Positions 51,972 to 60,741 of a DNA stretch of 64,000 nt are shown in pieces; position 1 is the stretch's first letter; the number at the start of each line of letters is the position of its first letter. The stretch covers positions 62,001-126,000 of the forward strand of contig NZ_VOOS01000002.1 in assembly GCF_007993035.1 (NCBI RefSeq), given 5' to 3'. The notes beneath the pieces were generated by a model. The model was not told the origin of the DNA. It saw only the letters and a list, made by a program, of their open reading frames with translations, and searched no databases. The translations under genes were made by a program, and so were the position numbers. The stretch is from Vicingus serpentipes (lineage in GTDB: Bacteria; Bacteroidota; Bacteroidia; Flavobacteriales_E; Vicingaceae).

Positions 51972-54527
51972 ATGGCAGACGGAGAAAAAATTATTCAGAT
52001 AAACATTGAGGATGAGATGAAGTCAGCTTACATTGATTATTCAATGTCAGTTATTGTTTCTAGAGCACTTCCAGACGTAAGAGATGGTTTAAAACCAGTT
52101 CATCGTAGAATATTATATGGAATGTTAGATTTAGGAGTACGTTCAAATAGTGCACACAAGAAATCTGCTAGAATTGTAGGAGAGGTTTTAGGTAAATATC
52201 ACCCACATGGAGATACTGCTGTTTATGATTCTATGGTACGTATGGCTCAAGAATGGTCATTACGTTATATGCTCGTTGATGGACAAGGTAACTTTGGTTC
52301 TGTTGATGGAGATAGTCCTGCTGCGATGAGATATACTGAAGCAAGGTTGCGAAAAATTGCTGAAGAAATGTTATCTGATATAGATAAAGATACCGTTGAT
52401 TTTAGGTTGAATTTTGATGATTCTTTACAAGAGCCCACCGTTTTACCAACAAGGGTACCTGCTTTATTAGTTAATGGAGCTTCTGGTATTGCTGTAGGTA
52501 TGGCAACGAATATGGCCCCTCATAACTTAACCGAAGTTATAGATGGAACAATTGCATTCATTGAAAATAGAGACATAGATATCGAAGGTTTAATGAAATA
52601 CATTAAAGCTCCTGATTTTCCAACTGGAGGTATAATATATGGTTACAATGGTGTTAAAGACGCTTTTGAAACAGGAAGAGGTAAAATTGTAATGCGTGCA
52701 AAAACTGAACTAGAAGAAACTAATTCAGGAAGAATGCAGATTATTATTACTGAAATTCCATATCAAGTTAATAAAGCAGAAATGATTAAGAAAACTGCTG
52801 ACTTAATTAATGATAAAAAAATTGAAGGAATTTCTGATATTAGAGATGAGTCGGATAGAAATGGAATGCGTATTGTTTATGAACTAAAACGTGATGCAAT
52901 TGCTAACGTTGTTTTAAACAACTTATTTAAATATACTGCTTTACAAACTTCATTTAGTATAAACAATATTGCTTTAGTTAAAGGCAGGCCAGAGATGTTA
53001 AATCTTAAAGATTTAATTCGTGAGTTTGTTGAATTTAGACATGAAGTAGTTGTAAGAAGAACTAAATATGAATTAAAGAAAGCTGAAGAAAGAGCTCATA
53101 TTTTAGAAGGTTTAATTATTGCTTCTGATAATATTGATGAAGTAATTAAAATTATTAGAGCTTCTTCAAGCCCAGACGAAGCTAGAGAAAACTTAATCGA
53201 AAGATTTAATTTATCTGATATTCAGTCTAGAGCTATCGTTGAAATGAGATTAAGACAATTAACAGGTCTTGAACAAGATAAGCTTAGAAGTGAATATGAA
53301 GAAATCATGAAATTCATCGAAGATTTAAAAGATATTCTTGCAAACGAAGGTAGAAGAATGCAAATAATAGCTGATGAATTACTTGAGATAAAAAATAAGT
53401 ACGGTGACGAAAGAAGAAGTGTGATTGAGTACGCTGGTGGAGACTTTAGTATTGAAGACATGATTCCAGACGAAGAAGTTGTTGTTACAATTTCTCACTT
53501 AGGCTATATGAAACGTACATCATTAGACGAATATAAACTACAAAATAGAGGAGGAGTAGGTTCTAAAGGGACAGCTACAAGAGATGCTGATTTCTTAGAA
53601 AACTTATTTGTTGCTACTACACATAACTACCTATTGGTATTTACCGCTAAAGGAAAATGTTTCTGGATGCGTGTATTTGAAATACCAGAAGGAAGTAAAC
53701 AATCGAAAGGAAGAGCAATACAAAACTTAATTAACATCGAACCTGATGATAAGGTATTAGCTTACATCAATGTTAAAAACCTGAAAGATGAAGAATACAT
53801 TAATAATAATTACATTATTATGTGTACTCAAAAAGGTATTATTAAGAAAACAACTTTAGAAGCTTATTCTAGACCACGTGTTAATGGTATTAATGCCATT
53901 ACAATTCGTGAAGAAGATCAATTATTAGAAGCGAAATTAACATCTGGAGAAGATGAAATCATGATGGCACTTCGTTCAGGTAGAGCTATTCGTTTTAACG
54001 AATCGAAAGTTAGACCTATGGGTAGAAATGCTTCAGGTGTAAGAGGAGTAACTTTAGCAAACGATAAAGATGAAGTTGTTGGAATGATAACTGTTCCTGA
54101 TTCAAGTAATGAAGTACTTGTAGTTTCAGAAAATGGTTATGGTAAACGTTCTGAAATAGAAGACTATAGAGTTACAAATAGAGGTGGGAAAGGAGTTAAA
54201 ACAATTAATGTAACGGAGAAAACAGGAGATCTTATTTCTATTAAAAACGTAACAGATGATGATGATTTAATGATTATTAATAAATCTGGAATTGTAATAC
54301 GTTTAGCTGTAAAAAGCTTAAGAGTAATGGGAAGAGCAACTCAAGGTGTTCGTTTAATTAGTTTAAGAAATAATGATAGCATAGCTGCAGTTGCAAAAGT
54401 TGAGCATTCAGAAGATGAAGAGGTTGTTGAATTAAATGAAGACGGGACTATAAAAGAAAACCCAACTAACGAAGACACAGATAACAACGAAAATGGCAAG
54501 GAACTTGATACTGATGATCAAGAATAA
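51972..54527 (+). CDS. gyrA: DNA gyrase subunit A
   Basis: Type II topoisomerase subunit that cuts and rejoins DNA. Start [20 protein letters not shown], [21 protein letters not shown] segment [20 protein letters not shown], quinolone-region [20 protein letters not shown], and the catalytic Tyr at residue 121 in [10 protein letters not shown]. Six-bladed C-terminal pinwheel from about residue 490, with a GyrA-box-like [10 protein letters not shown]. An acidic tail ([18 protein letters not shown]) follows. 851 aa, normal. The ATG has no Shine-Dalgarno. Confidence 0.97.
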   Translation: MADGEKIIQINIEDEMKSAYIDYSMSVIVSRALPDVRDGLKPVHRRILYGMLDLGVRSNSAHKKSARIVGEVLGKYHPHGDTAVYDSMVRMAQEWSLRYMLVDGQGNFGSVDGDSPAAMRYTEARLRKIAEEMLSDIDKDTVDFRLNFDDSLQEPTVLPTRVPALLVNGASGIAVGMATNMAPHNLTEVIDGTIAFIENRDIDIEGLMKYIKAPDFPTGGIIYGYNGVKDAFETGRGKIVMRAKTELEETNSGRMQIIITEIPYQVNKAEMIKKTADLINDKKIEGISDIRDESDRNGMRIVYELKRDAIANVVLNNLFKYTALQTSFSINNIALVKGRPEMLNLKDLIREFVEFRHEVVVRRTKYELKKAEERAHILEGLIIASDNIDEVIKIIRASSSPDEARENLIERFNLSDIQSRAIVEMRLRQLTGLEQDKLRSEYEEIMKFIEDLKDILANEGRRMQIIADELLEIKNKYGDERRSVIEYAGGDFSIEDMIPDEEVVVTISHLGYMKRTSLDEYKLQNRGGVGSKGTATRDADFLENLFVATTHNYLLVFTAKGKCFWMRVFEIPEGSKQSKGRAIQNLINIEPDDKVLAYINVKNLKDEEYINNNYIIMCTQKGIIKKTTLEAYSRPRVNGINAITIREEDQLLEAKLTSGEDEIMMALRSGRAIRFNESKVRPMGRNASGVRGVTLANDKDEVVGMITVPDSSNEVLVVSENGYGKRSEIEDYRVTNRGGKGVKTINVTEKTGDLISIKNVTDDDDLMIINKSGIVIRLAVKSLRVMGRATQGVRLISLRNNDSIAAVAKVEHSEDEEVVELNEDGTIKENPTNEDTDNNENGKELDTDDQE

Positions 54528-54546
54528 AAACAATAAAAAAGAAAAG

Positions 54547-55812
54547 ATGAAAAAAACTATTTTAACAATCACAACTGTTGCTATAGCATCATTAAGTTAT
54601 GCTCAAAAGGCAAAAGTAGTTAGTGCTTATAATTATAATAAGGCTTTTGAACGTTCTCAAAAATGTTCAGAGTTAAAAGAAGGATTGGATGCTATTAATA
54701 TGGCTATTGATCATGAGCAAACTAAAGAATGGGCTAAAACATGGTATTATAGAGGTAATTTATACTTTAATATTTTGGCAAGTAAAGATGCTTGTAAAGA
54801 TATAGATGCAGAAGCATTGGATAAAGCAACCGATTCTTACATGAAAGCCTTGGTGCTTAATTTTGAGGATCCTGAATTGAAAAAATTAGATTTAGAAAAA
54901 GAGGATGGATCTGATATTATGAAGTTTTATGGTGCTTTACAAAACAAAAGTAAAGTTGATGATGAAATGTACACTATGGATATTATGGGTAGAAAATTAC
55001 CTGGTTTAGCTGGTGAACATGGAAATGCAGGAATTGATAAATTCCAAAACAAAGATTATGCTGGTGCAAAGGAGAGCTTTGGAAAATCATTGATGTTAAA
55101 TCAGTTAGGAGGTAAGTTAGATACAATGATGATGTATAATACTGCTTTAGCTGCTGAATATTCTGATGATACAGAAACAGCAAAGCAGATTTATGATGGT
55201 TTAATCATGATGAAATACAACATTGATGGTAATGGACCAAACTTATATCGTTCTCAAGCTAACTTATATAAAAAAGAGGGTAACGAAGAAAAAGCTGCTG
55301 AATATATTAAAAAAGGAAGAGCAGCTTACCCAAGTGATTATAATTTAATTGTAGCTGAATTAGATGGCTACTTAAAAGAACAAAAATACGAGGAAGCGTT
55401 ACAAAACTTAAATTTAGCTATTGAAAACAACTCATCTAACGAAGTGTTATATTTTGCTAGAGGGACTGTTTATGAAGCTTTAAAAAATGAAGATAATGCT
55501 GTTGCCGATTATAAAAAAGCAATTGAATTAAAGCCAAATTATTTTGATGCGGTATTTAATTTAGGTGCATATTACTTTAATAAAGGAGCTGACAAAGTAA
55601 ATGAAGCAAATGCATTACCTTACAATGAAACTAAGAAGTTTGATGCAGTAAAAGCAGAAGCTAAAGTTGCTTTCGAAGCATCTATTCCTCACATCGAAAA
55701 GGCTAACGAAATTAAACCTGAAGATGTTGATACAGCTAATATGTTGATTAAAGTTTATACTCAAACTGAACAATACGACAAAGCAAAAGCAATTAAAGCT
55801 AAATATCAATAA
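54547..55812 (+). CDS. Exported tetratricopeptide repeat protein (421 aa)
   Basis: Signal peptide MKKTILTITTVAIASLSYAQ, so the start is ATG 54547 (20 nt after gyrA) rather than an upstream in-frame ATG inside gyrA. TPR-like helices run through the mature protein, clearest near the C-terminus: EALQNLNLAIENNSSNEVLY, FARGTVYEALKNEDNAVADY, YKKAIELKPNYFDAVFNLGA and ANMLIKVYTQTEQYDKAKAI. Likely a periplasmic scaffold; function unknown. Possibly co-transcribed with gyrA. A very long terminator hairpin follows. Confidence 0.85.
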   Translation: MKKTILTITTVAIASLSYAQKAKVVSAYNYNKAFERSQKCSELKEGLDAINMAIDHEQTKEWAKTWYYRGNLYFNILASKDACKDIDAEALDKATDSYMKALVLNFEDPELKKLDLEKEDGSDIMKFYGALQNKSKVDDEMYTMDIMGRKLPGLAGEHGNAGIDKFQNKDYAGAKESFGKSLMLNQLGGKLDTMMMYNTALAAEYSDDTETAKQIYDGLIMMKYNIDGNGPNLYRSQANLYKKEGNEEKAAEYIKKGRAAYPSDYNLIVAELDGYLKEQKYEEALQNLNLAIENNSSNEVLYFARGTVYEALKNEDNAVADYKKAIELKPNYFDAVFNLGAYYFNKGADKVNEANALPYNETKKFDAVKAEAKVAFEASIPHIEKANEIKPEDVDTANMLIKVYTQTEQYDKAKAIKAKYQ

Positions 55813-55826
55813 TTGATATTACTGTT

Positions 55827-55875
55827 TATAGAAAACAAAAAAGAGAGCGATTAGCTCTCTTTTTTGTTTTCTATA
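55827..55875. terminator. 22-bp perfect-stem bidirectional terminator
   Basis: Left arm 55827-55848 begins TATAGAAAACAAAA and ends GAGAGC; right arm 55854-55875 is its exact reverse complement; loop GATTA. It contains A/T runs on both sides and includes the truC stop codon (55871-55873). It serves the convergent TPR and truC genes. Confidence 0.92.
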
Positions 55876-56563
55876 ATTTCCATTTAAAGGTTTGTAAAAC
55901 TATATTCCAATTTTCAGGAGTGCTTGCATTTACCTCAATTTCTTGGTTAGTAAAAGGATGGATAAATTTTAATTGTTTTGCATGGAGTAACAGCTTATCA
56001 AAGGAAAATTCATTGGTAAATGTTTTATTGTAGTTTCTGTCGCCATATTTATGATCTCCAATTATCGGATGATTAATTTTATTCAAATGCTTTCTAAGCT
56101 GATGCATACGGCCAGTTTTTGGAGTTAATTCAATCAAGCTATATCTTGATTTATCGTATGGAGTAACGGGCATATCCCATTCGTAGGTGGAAAGTGTTTT
56201 GTATAGGGTTAAAGCTTCTTTATAAACGCCAGTATCATTATTTTTAATTGGGGTGTCAATTACACCTTCATCACTACAAAAACCTCTAACAATTGCGATG
56301 TAAAGTTTTTCTATTTGCTGATTAGAAAACAATTTTTCAAAAGCTTTTGCTGCTTCTGATGATTTACCAAAAATTACAACACCTGAAGTTTTTCGGTCTA
56401 AACGATGGAGTGGAGAAACTTTAAATAGTAGCTGTTCATTTAATAATTCAACTAGTGTAGGGTCTGTTATGTTCCTTGCGTAATAAGAGGGATACATTAA
56501 AACATCATTTGGCTTGTTCACCACAACAATATAATCATCCTCGTGTAAAATTTCAATAGCCAT
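55871..56563 (-). CDS. truC: RluA-family pseudouridine synthase, TruC-like
   Basis: Makes pseudouridine in RNA; the closest family is TruC (tRNA U65). 230 aa with no S4 domain, as in TruC. VVVNKPNDVLMYPS, the catalytic Asp 56 in SPLHRLDRKTSGVVI, EKLYIAIVRG, then TPKTGRMHQLRKHLNKINHP and IIGDHKYGD. It converges with the TPR gene, and its stop lies inside the shared terminator stem. Confidence 0.88.
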   Translation of the reverse strand: MAIEILHEDDYIVVVNKPNDVLMYPSYYARNITDPTLVELLNEQLLFKVSPLHRLDRKTSGVVIFGKSSEAAKAFEKLFSNQQIEKLYIAIVRGFCSDEGVIDTPIKNNDTGVYKEALTLYKTLSTYEWDMPVTPYDKSRYSLIELTPKTGRMHQLRKHLNKINHPIIGDHKYGDRNYNKTFTNEFSFDKLLLHAKQLKFIHPFTNQEIEVNASTPENWNIVLQTFKWKL

Positions 56564-56661
56564 AAAAAAAGTTAAAAAATGAGAAGAAAAGGAGTGTTTT
56601 TAAGTTCAGTATATTAATTATCAATATTTTTACTTTATTAAATGTATATACAATTAAATTC

Positions 56662-57855
56662 ATGACTTTTTCAATTCCTGAACTAAATGATAAAAATAAA
56701 TTAAAACTTATTTTTTATGATTCAGCAAACTTAATTAATGAAAAGCATTGGGAAGCAATAAATAATAACCAAAATATTTATTTATCATTAAACTATTTAA
56801 AAGCCTTAGAAAGTGCTTTGAAACATGATATTCCTTTTAGATACATTCAATTTTACAACGATAAAGACGAGCCTGTAGCCATAGCAATTGCTCAAATGGT
56901 AAGATTTGTAGACAAGGGTTCGAAATATAGTGAGCAATTATGTATATTAAGTAGTCATCTAAAAACTAAGATTTTAAACTCTTTAGATATAAAAGTTTTG
57001 GTTTGCGGAAACGTTTTTGCTTGTGGAGAGAACGGTTTTATGTATAATGATAAAATAAGCCACGAAGAAGCTTACGACAACTTAAACATAGCTTTATATC
57101 GGTTAAGAAAATCAGAAAAAATAAATGGGCAAACATCAATGGTGTTACTTAAAGAGTTCTGGCCATCAAACTTTCAATACAGCGATCATATTAAACAAAA
57201 CAAGTATAGAGAGTTTATGATTGATGTAAATATGATTTTAAAGATTCATCCAAGTTGGAAAACTATTGATGATTATCTGAATAGCATGACAGCCAAATTT
57301 AGAACAAAGGCTAAAGGAGTATTTAAAAAATCAGCCCAAATTACTATCAAAGAGTTTGACTTGATAGATGTGTTAAAATATAAAGATAGGATAGAGGAGT
57401 TGTATTTATTGGTTTTAGAAAAATCAGATTTTAGTGTTGGGGCATTAAATGGTGAAGCTTTTTATAATTTAAAAAAGAACTTAACAGATAAGTTTATCAT
57501 AAAAGGGTATTTCTTTAAAGATGAATTAGTTGGTTTTAGTTCAGCCTTTATATCTAATGGAAATATTGATGCAAACTATATAGGTATAGATTATAACTAT
57601 AATTATGATTATGCTGTTTATCAAAAAATGTTGTACGATTTTGTAGCCCTGGCTATTAATAAAAATGTAACTGAATTAAGATTAGGTAGAACTGCAGAAG
57701 AAATAAAAAGTTGTTTGGGTGCAGAGCCAACTAATATGAAACTTTATATTAAGTTAAGAAATACTGTTTCTAATAAATTAATAAAACCAATAATTGAATC
57801 TATCTCACCAAGTGAATTTGAATTAAGAAAACCTTTTAAAGCTGATTTTAGTTAA
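56662..57855 (+). CDS. FemAB/BioF2-like GNAT-domain protein (397 aa)
   Basis: Predicted acyl/aminoacyl transferase of the large GNAT superfamily, in the FemAB/BioF2 (so-called peptidogalycan biosynthesis) group. First half: NIYLSLNYLKALESALKHD and FRYIQFYNDKDEPVAIAIAQ. Second half: FRTKAKGVFKKSAQITIKEF, then GYFFKDELVGFSSAFISNGN and IGIDYNYNYDYAVYQKMLYD, the acyl-CoA/tRNA-binding-like core. Cytosolic; substrate unknown. The next gene starts within its stop codon (1-nt overlap, TAATG). Confidence 0.75.
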   Translation: MTFSIPELNDKNKLKLIFYDSANLINEKHWEAINNNQNIYLSLNYLKALESALKHDIPFRYIQFYNDKDEPVAIAIAQMVRFVDKGSKYSEQLCILSSHLKTKILNSLDIKVLVCGNVFACGENGFMYNDKISHEEAYDNLNIALYRLRKSEKINGQTSMVLLKEFWPSNFQYSDHIKQNKYREFMIDVNMILKIHPSWKTIDDYLNSMTAKFRTKAKGVFKKSAQITIKEFDLIDVLKYKDRIEELYLLVLEKSDFSVGALNGEAFYNLKKNLTDKFIIKGYFFKDELVGFSSAFISNGNIDANYIGIDYNYNYDYAVYQKMLYDFVALAINKNVTELRLGRTAEEIKSCLGAEPTNMKLYIKLRNTVSNKLIKPIIESISPSEFELRKPFKADFS

Positions 57856-58865
57856 TGGATTCATTGACTCAAATAGTATTAGGTGCAGCTGTAGGGGAGG
57901 TGGCTGTAGGAAAAAAGGTAGGTAATTGGGCTATTTTATGGGGTGGAGTTGCTGGTACTATTCCAGATTTAGATGTGTTTGCCAAATATTTTACAGACAA
58001 TGTAACTGCATTAGAAATTCATCGAGGTTTTTCACATTCCATTTTGTTTAGTTTAATTTTTGCACCCATTTTTGGTTGGATTTTAACTAAAATTCATAAG
58101 AAGCTAGACGCAACATGGAAAGATTGGACGCTATTGATGTTTTTAGGCTTATTCACACATCCTTTGTTGGATGCTCATACAACATGGGGTACTCAACTTT
58201 TTTGGCCATTTGAGTATAGAATAGCTTATAAAAATATTTTTGTTGCAGATCCGCTATATACGTTGCCCTTTTTAGCCTGTGTAATTGCTCTTATGTTTTA
58301 CAAAAAAGAGAGTTTCAAGCGTAAAAGAATAAATCAATTTGGATTAATAATTAGTAGTTTTTATATGTTACTAACTGTTGGTTTTAAGTGGTTAGCTTAT
58401 CCTAAATTTATAAATACACTCAATAAAGAAAAAATCGAATATTTAGAAGTGAAAACTAGACCAACACCACTTAATTCTATATTATGGAGTGCTAATGTGA
58501 AATTAAAAGATGGTTTTATTACAGGCTACTATTCATTACTTGATAAACAAGAAGATGTAATTTACTCTAAATTTATTCCTCAAAACTTACATTTGCTTGG
58601 AAACATGATTAATGAAAAGAAGGTAAAGCAATTAATAAAGATTTCTGAGGGGTGGTATACTCTAGAAGAGAGGGAAGGGAAATTATTACTCAATGATTTA
58701 AGATTTGGACAAAATGGTATTGACGCAGAAAATTCTAAGTTTATTTTTAGTTTTGAATTGAAATATAACGATAAAGGAGAGTTTGAAGTGATAGAGCAAC
58801 CTAGAACTTTTAAGCAGGGTGGAGCATTAATTGGTTCTTTATTTGAACGAATAAAAGGAATATAA
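57855..58865 (+). CDS. YdjM/DUF457 membrane-bound metal-dependent hydrolase
   Basis: Membrane protein of the LexA-regulated YdjM family (336 aa). Typical start DSLTQIVLGAAVGEVAVGKK and the metal-site motifs TIPDLDVFAKYF, LEIHRGFSHSILFSLIFA and LFTHPLLDAHTTWGTQLFWP with conserved His and Asp. Four or five TM helices, then a soluble C-terminal domain of about 150 residues. Reaction unknown. Translationally coupled to the FemAB-like gene. Confidence 0.85.
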   Translation: MDSLTQIVLGAAVGEVAVGKKVGNWAILWGGVAGTIPDLDVFAKYFTDNVTALEIHRGFSHSILFSLIFAPIFGWILTKIHKKLDATWKDWTLLMFLGLFTHPLLDAHTTWGTQLFWPFEYRIAYKNIFVADPLYTLPFLACVIALMFYKKESFKRKRINQFGLIISSFYMLLTVGFKWLAYPKFINTLNKEKIEYLEVKTRPTPLNSILWSANVKLKDGFITGYYSLLDKQEDVIYSKFIPQNLHLLGNMINEKKVKQLIKISEGWYTLEEREGKLLLNDLRFGQNGIDAENSKFIFSFELKYNDKGEFEVIEQPRTFKQGGALIGSLFERIKGI

Positions 58866-58866
58866 A

Positions 58867-58894
58867 AAAAGCCGTTTCAATCGAGACGGCTTTT
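58867..58894. terminator. Bidirectional terminator between YdjM-like and DUF1761 genes
   Basis: Stem AAAAGCCGTTTC / GAGACGGCTTTT (one T-G pair), loop AATC, with flanking A and T runs. Confidence 0.88.
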
Positions 58895-58918
58895 AATTTT
58901 TTATTGAGGTTATGTTTT

Positions 58919-59404
58919 TTACATAAATTGACAAATTATACCGCCCATTAAACCTAATGTTACTATCCAGTAACCAGCATTCACAGCAATGTATTTAAAT
59001 CCTTTTCTTTCGAATAAGGCATTTATACCCAAAATAGGTAAGGCGATTGTGAATCCAGCAATAACGCCATGCAGTAGTCCATGTTTAAAGGTTCTAAACT
59101 CATTTCCATATTCAGCCATAAATGCTGCAGCACTTCCTGTTTTTAATAATTCAGCATTACCACCAACTAAAGAAAACACACCCATTTGATGAATAACAAA
59201 ACCCATTAATGCTGAAGCTATAAGAATGCTAAAAATATAACTTACGCCAAAAATCACCCCCATTTTACCACTGTTAATTTTTTCTTCGGTCATATCAGCG
59301 GCTTTCATCCAAGTATTTCCAAAAGTCTTTGGGTTGTACCATATAAAGCCAATAAGCATAGGAATTAAAGCAGCTACAAATAAAATTAAATAATTCATTT
59401 CCAT
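58919..59404 (-). CDS. DUF1761 membrane protein
   Basis: Small integral membrane protein with four TM helices, 161 aa. Family pattern: IPMLIGFIWYNPKTFGNTWM, then ILIASALMGFVIHQMG, RTFKHGLLHGVIAGFTIALP and GYWIVTLGLMGGIICQFM. Function unknown. An exact -7 box (59429-59436) lies 24 nt upstream. A second ATG at 59398 (MNYLILF) is also possible. Confidence 0.85.
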   Translation of the reverse strand: MEMNYLILFVAALIPMLIGFIWYNPKTFGNTWMKAADMTEEKINSGKMGVIFGVSYIFSILIASALMGFVIHQMGVFSLVGGNAELLKTGSAAAFMAEYGNEFRTFKHGLLHGVIAGFTIALPILGINALFERKGFKYIAVNAGYWIVTLGLMGGIICQFM

Positions 59405-59428
59405 AATATTATATATTTAAAGTTTAAC

Positions 59429-59436
59429 CAAATATA
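59429..59436 (-). promoter_or_regulatory. -7 promoter box (TATATTTG) for the DUF1761 gene
   Basis: Exact TAnnTTTG on the minus strand, 24 nt before the ATG. Confidence 0.5.
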
Positions 59437-59454
59437 TAACAAAAAATATTATTG

Positions 59455-60075
59455 CTAACGGAAAATATAAAAGACAATACGGATGCCAAATATGATTAAA
59501 GCGATTCCAAAGAATTGATATAAGCGTATTAAGAAAATAGGAGTAAGAAATCTTTTAATTTTTTGAGCAAAATAAACCTTAGTAATATCAGTAGAAAAAA
59601 TACCGATTAAGGATGCCCCTAAAAAAACAAACATAGAAGTTGTAAATCCGTATTCGGTTTCGGCATAACCAATAATTCCAATCCAAACTACAAAAACAAA
59701 AGGATTTACAAAATTGATTAAAAAACCTTGAGAAAAGTAAGCTAAATAGTTGGCTTTTGACATTTTAGTAGAAATCTCCTCATCCTTTGCTTTTTTAGCT
59801 TCTGGTCTGAATAAAAATTTTAATCCCATACCGATTAATAAGATACTTCCGACAACACCTAGCCAAAATTGATTTTCTGTATTTTTAAAAAAAGGAATAG
59901 CGCCTAAAGAGCAAATCAGGATGCAAATTAAATCTCCAATAACAATACCTAATGCAACAGAAAGACCAGCCCAGAAACCTTTTTCTAAGCTACTTTTTAG
60001 CAGATAGAAAAATACAGGCCCTAAGAAAATAACAAAGGAAAGTCCTATTAAAAAACCATGTAAAAAGGCTGTCAT
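59455..60075 (-). CDS. LysE-family amino acid exporter
   Basis: Inner-membrane exporter (206 aa, six TM helices). GFLIGLSFVIFLGPVFFYLL with the family's Gly-Pro near the start, GFWAGLSVALGIVIGDLICI with the conserved Gly-Asp, and FSQGFLINFVNPFVFVVWIG (Asn-Pro) in the second half. Substrate likely an amino acid or similar small metabolite. An exact -7 box ends 4 nt before the ATG. Confidence 0.87.
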   Translation of the reverse strand: MTAFLHGFLIGLSFVIFLGPVFFYLLKSSLEKGFWAGLSVALGIVIGDLICILICSLGAIPFFKNTENQFWLGVVGSILLIGMGLKFLFRPEAKKAKDEEISTKMSKANYLAYFSQGFLINFVNPFVFVVWIGIIGYAETEYGFTTSMFVFLGASLIGIFSTDITKVYFAQKIKRFLTPIFLIRLYQFFGIALIIFGIRIVFYIFR

Positions 60076-60079
60076 ATAA

Positions 60080-60087
60080 CAAAAGTA
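60080..60087 (-). promoter_or_regulatory. -7 box (TACTTTTG) 4 nt before the lysE-like start: leaderless mRNA
   Basis: Exact TAnnTTTG on the minus strand; TTAT separates it from the ATG at 60075. Confidence 0.6.
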
Positions 60088-60210
60088 TAAAATTTAGGAT
60101 TAACTAATGTTATTAAGTTATGATAAGCAAAAAATTAAATAAATAAACCCTGATGTAACTTTTTTTAATTTGGCAACACTTAACATTAAACAAACAATTA
60201 AGAATAAAAT

Positions 60211-60741
60211 TTGAGTAAGTCGAAACAAGATAATTTTTTAGCACTATACGAGCCTATTCATAATAGGTTCGAAAGGTTTTGTAGAGCAAGAGCTTATGGT
60301 GATATGGATTATAAAGACTTAATGAATGAAACCCTTTTGGTTGCTTATCAAAAAATGGACAGTTTAAAATCGGAGCATTCTTTTTTATCGTTTTTATTTG
60401 GAATAAGTGTTCGTTTATTAGCTAATAATAATCGTAAGCTAAAAGAGTCTTCTTATGAAGATAACCAGCAAGTTTATGGTTTTTTAGATGTGAAAAATCA
60501 AACTGAAACTGATGCTGAAGTTTATTTATTACACCAAACTTTAGCGCAGTTACCTAACGAACAACGAGAAGCAATTATATTGTTTGAAATATCAGGCTTT
60601 TCTATTAAAGAAATTGCCAAGATAGAGGAAGCAAGCGAATCGGCTATTAAACAACGATTAAAAAGGGGGAGAGAAAAACTAACCGAACTTTTAACTTTTA
60701 AAAATAACTACATTAATACCAAGGAGGTGAAAAATGGATGA
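60211..60741 (+). CDS. ECF-type RNA polymerase sigma factor
   Basis: Sigma-70 family protein with only regions 2 and 4 (176 aa). Region 2: FERFCRARAYGDMDYKDLMN and ETLLVAYQKMDSLKSEHSFL, then FLFGISVRLLANNNRKLKE. Region 4: LAQLPNEQREAIILFEISGF and IKEIAKIEEASESAIKQRLK, the -35-binding helix-turn-helix. The start is TTG at 60211. Its last codons (Lys-Glu-Val) also encode the Shine-Dalgarno of the next gene, which overlaps by 8 nt. The downstream membrane protein is the likely anti-sigma partner. Confidence 0.9.
   Translation: MSKSKQDNFLALYEPIHNRFERFCRARAYGDMDYKDLMNETLLVAYQKMDSLKSEHSFLSFLFGISVRLLANNNRKLKESSYEDNQQVYGFLDVKNQTETDAEVYLLHQTLAQLPNEQREAIILFEISGFSIKEIAKIEEASESAIKQRLKRGREKLTELLTFKNNYINTKEVKNG
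60721..60730 (+). promoter_or_regulatory. Full Shine-Dalgarno sequence (AAGGAGGTGA) for the SUMF1 gene
   Basis: Ten-base match to the complement of the canonical 16S rRNA 3' end, with 6 nt between AAGGAGG and the ATG at 60734. It is the only site of this strength I noticed before a start in the window; nearly all other starts are A/T-rich without purine runs of this kind. Confidence 0.8.

Noticed and set aside
60076-60210. Small RNA or riboswitch before the sigma gene
   Set aside because: The 135-nt gap is almost wholly A/T with no stable GC-containing stem; I see only the LysE promoter.
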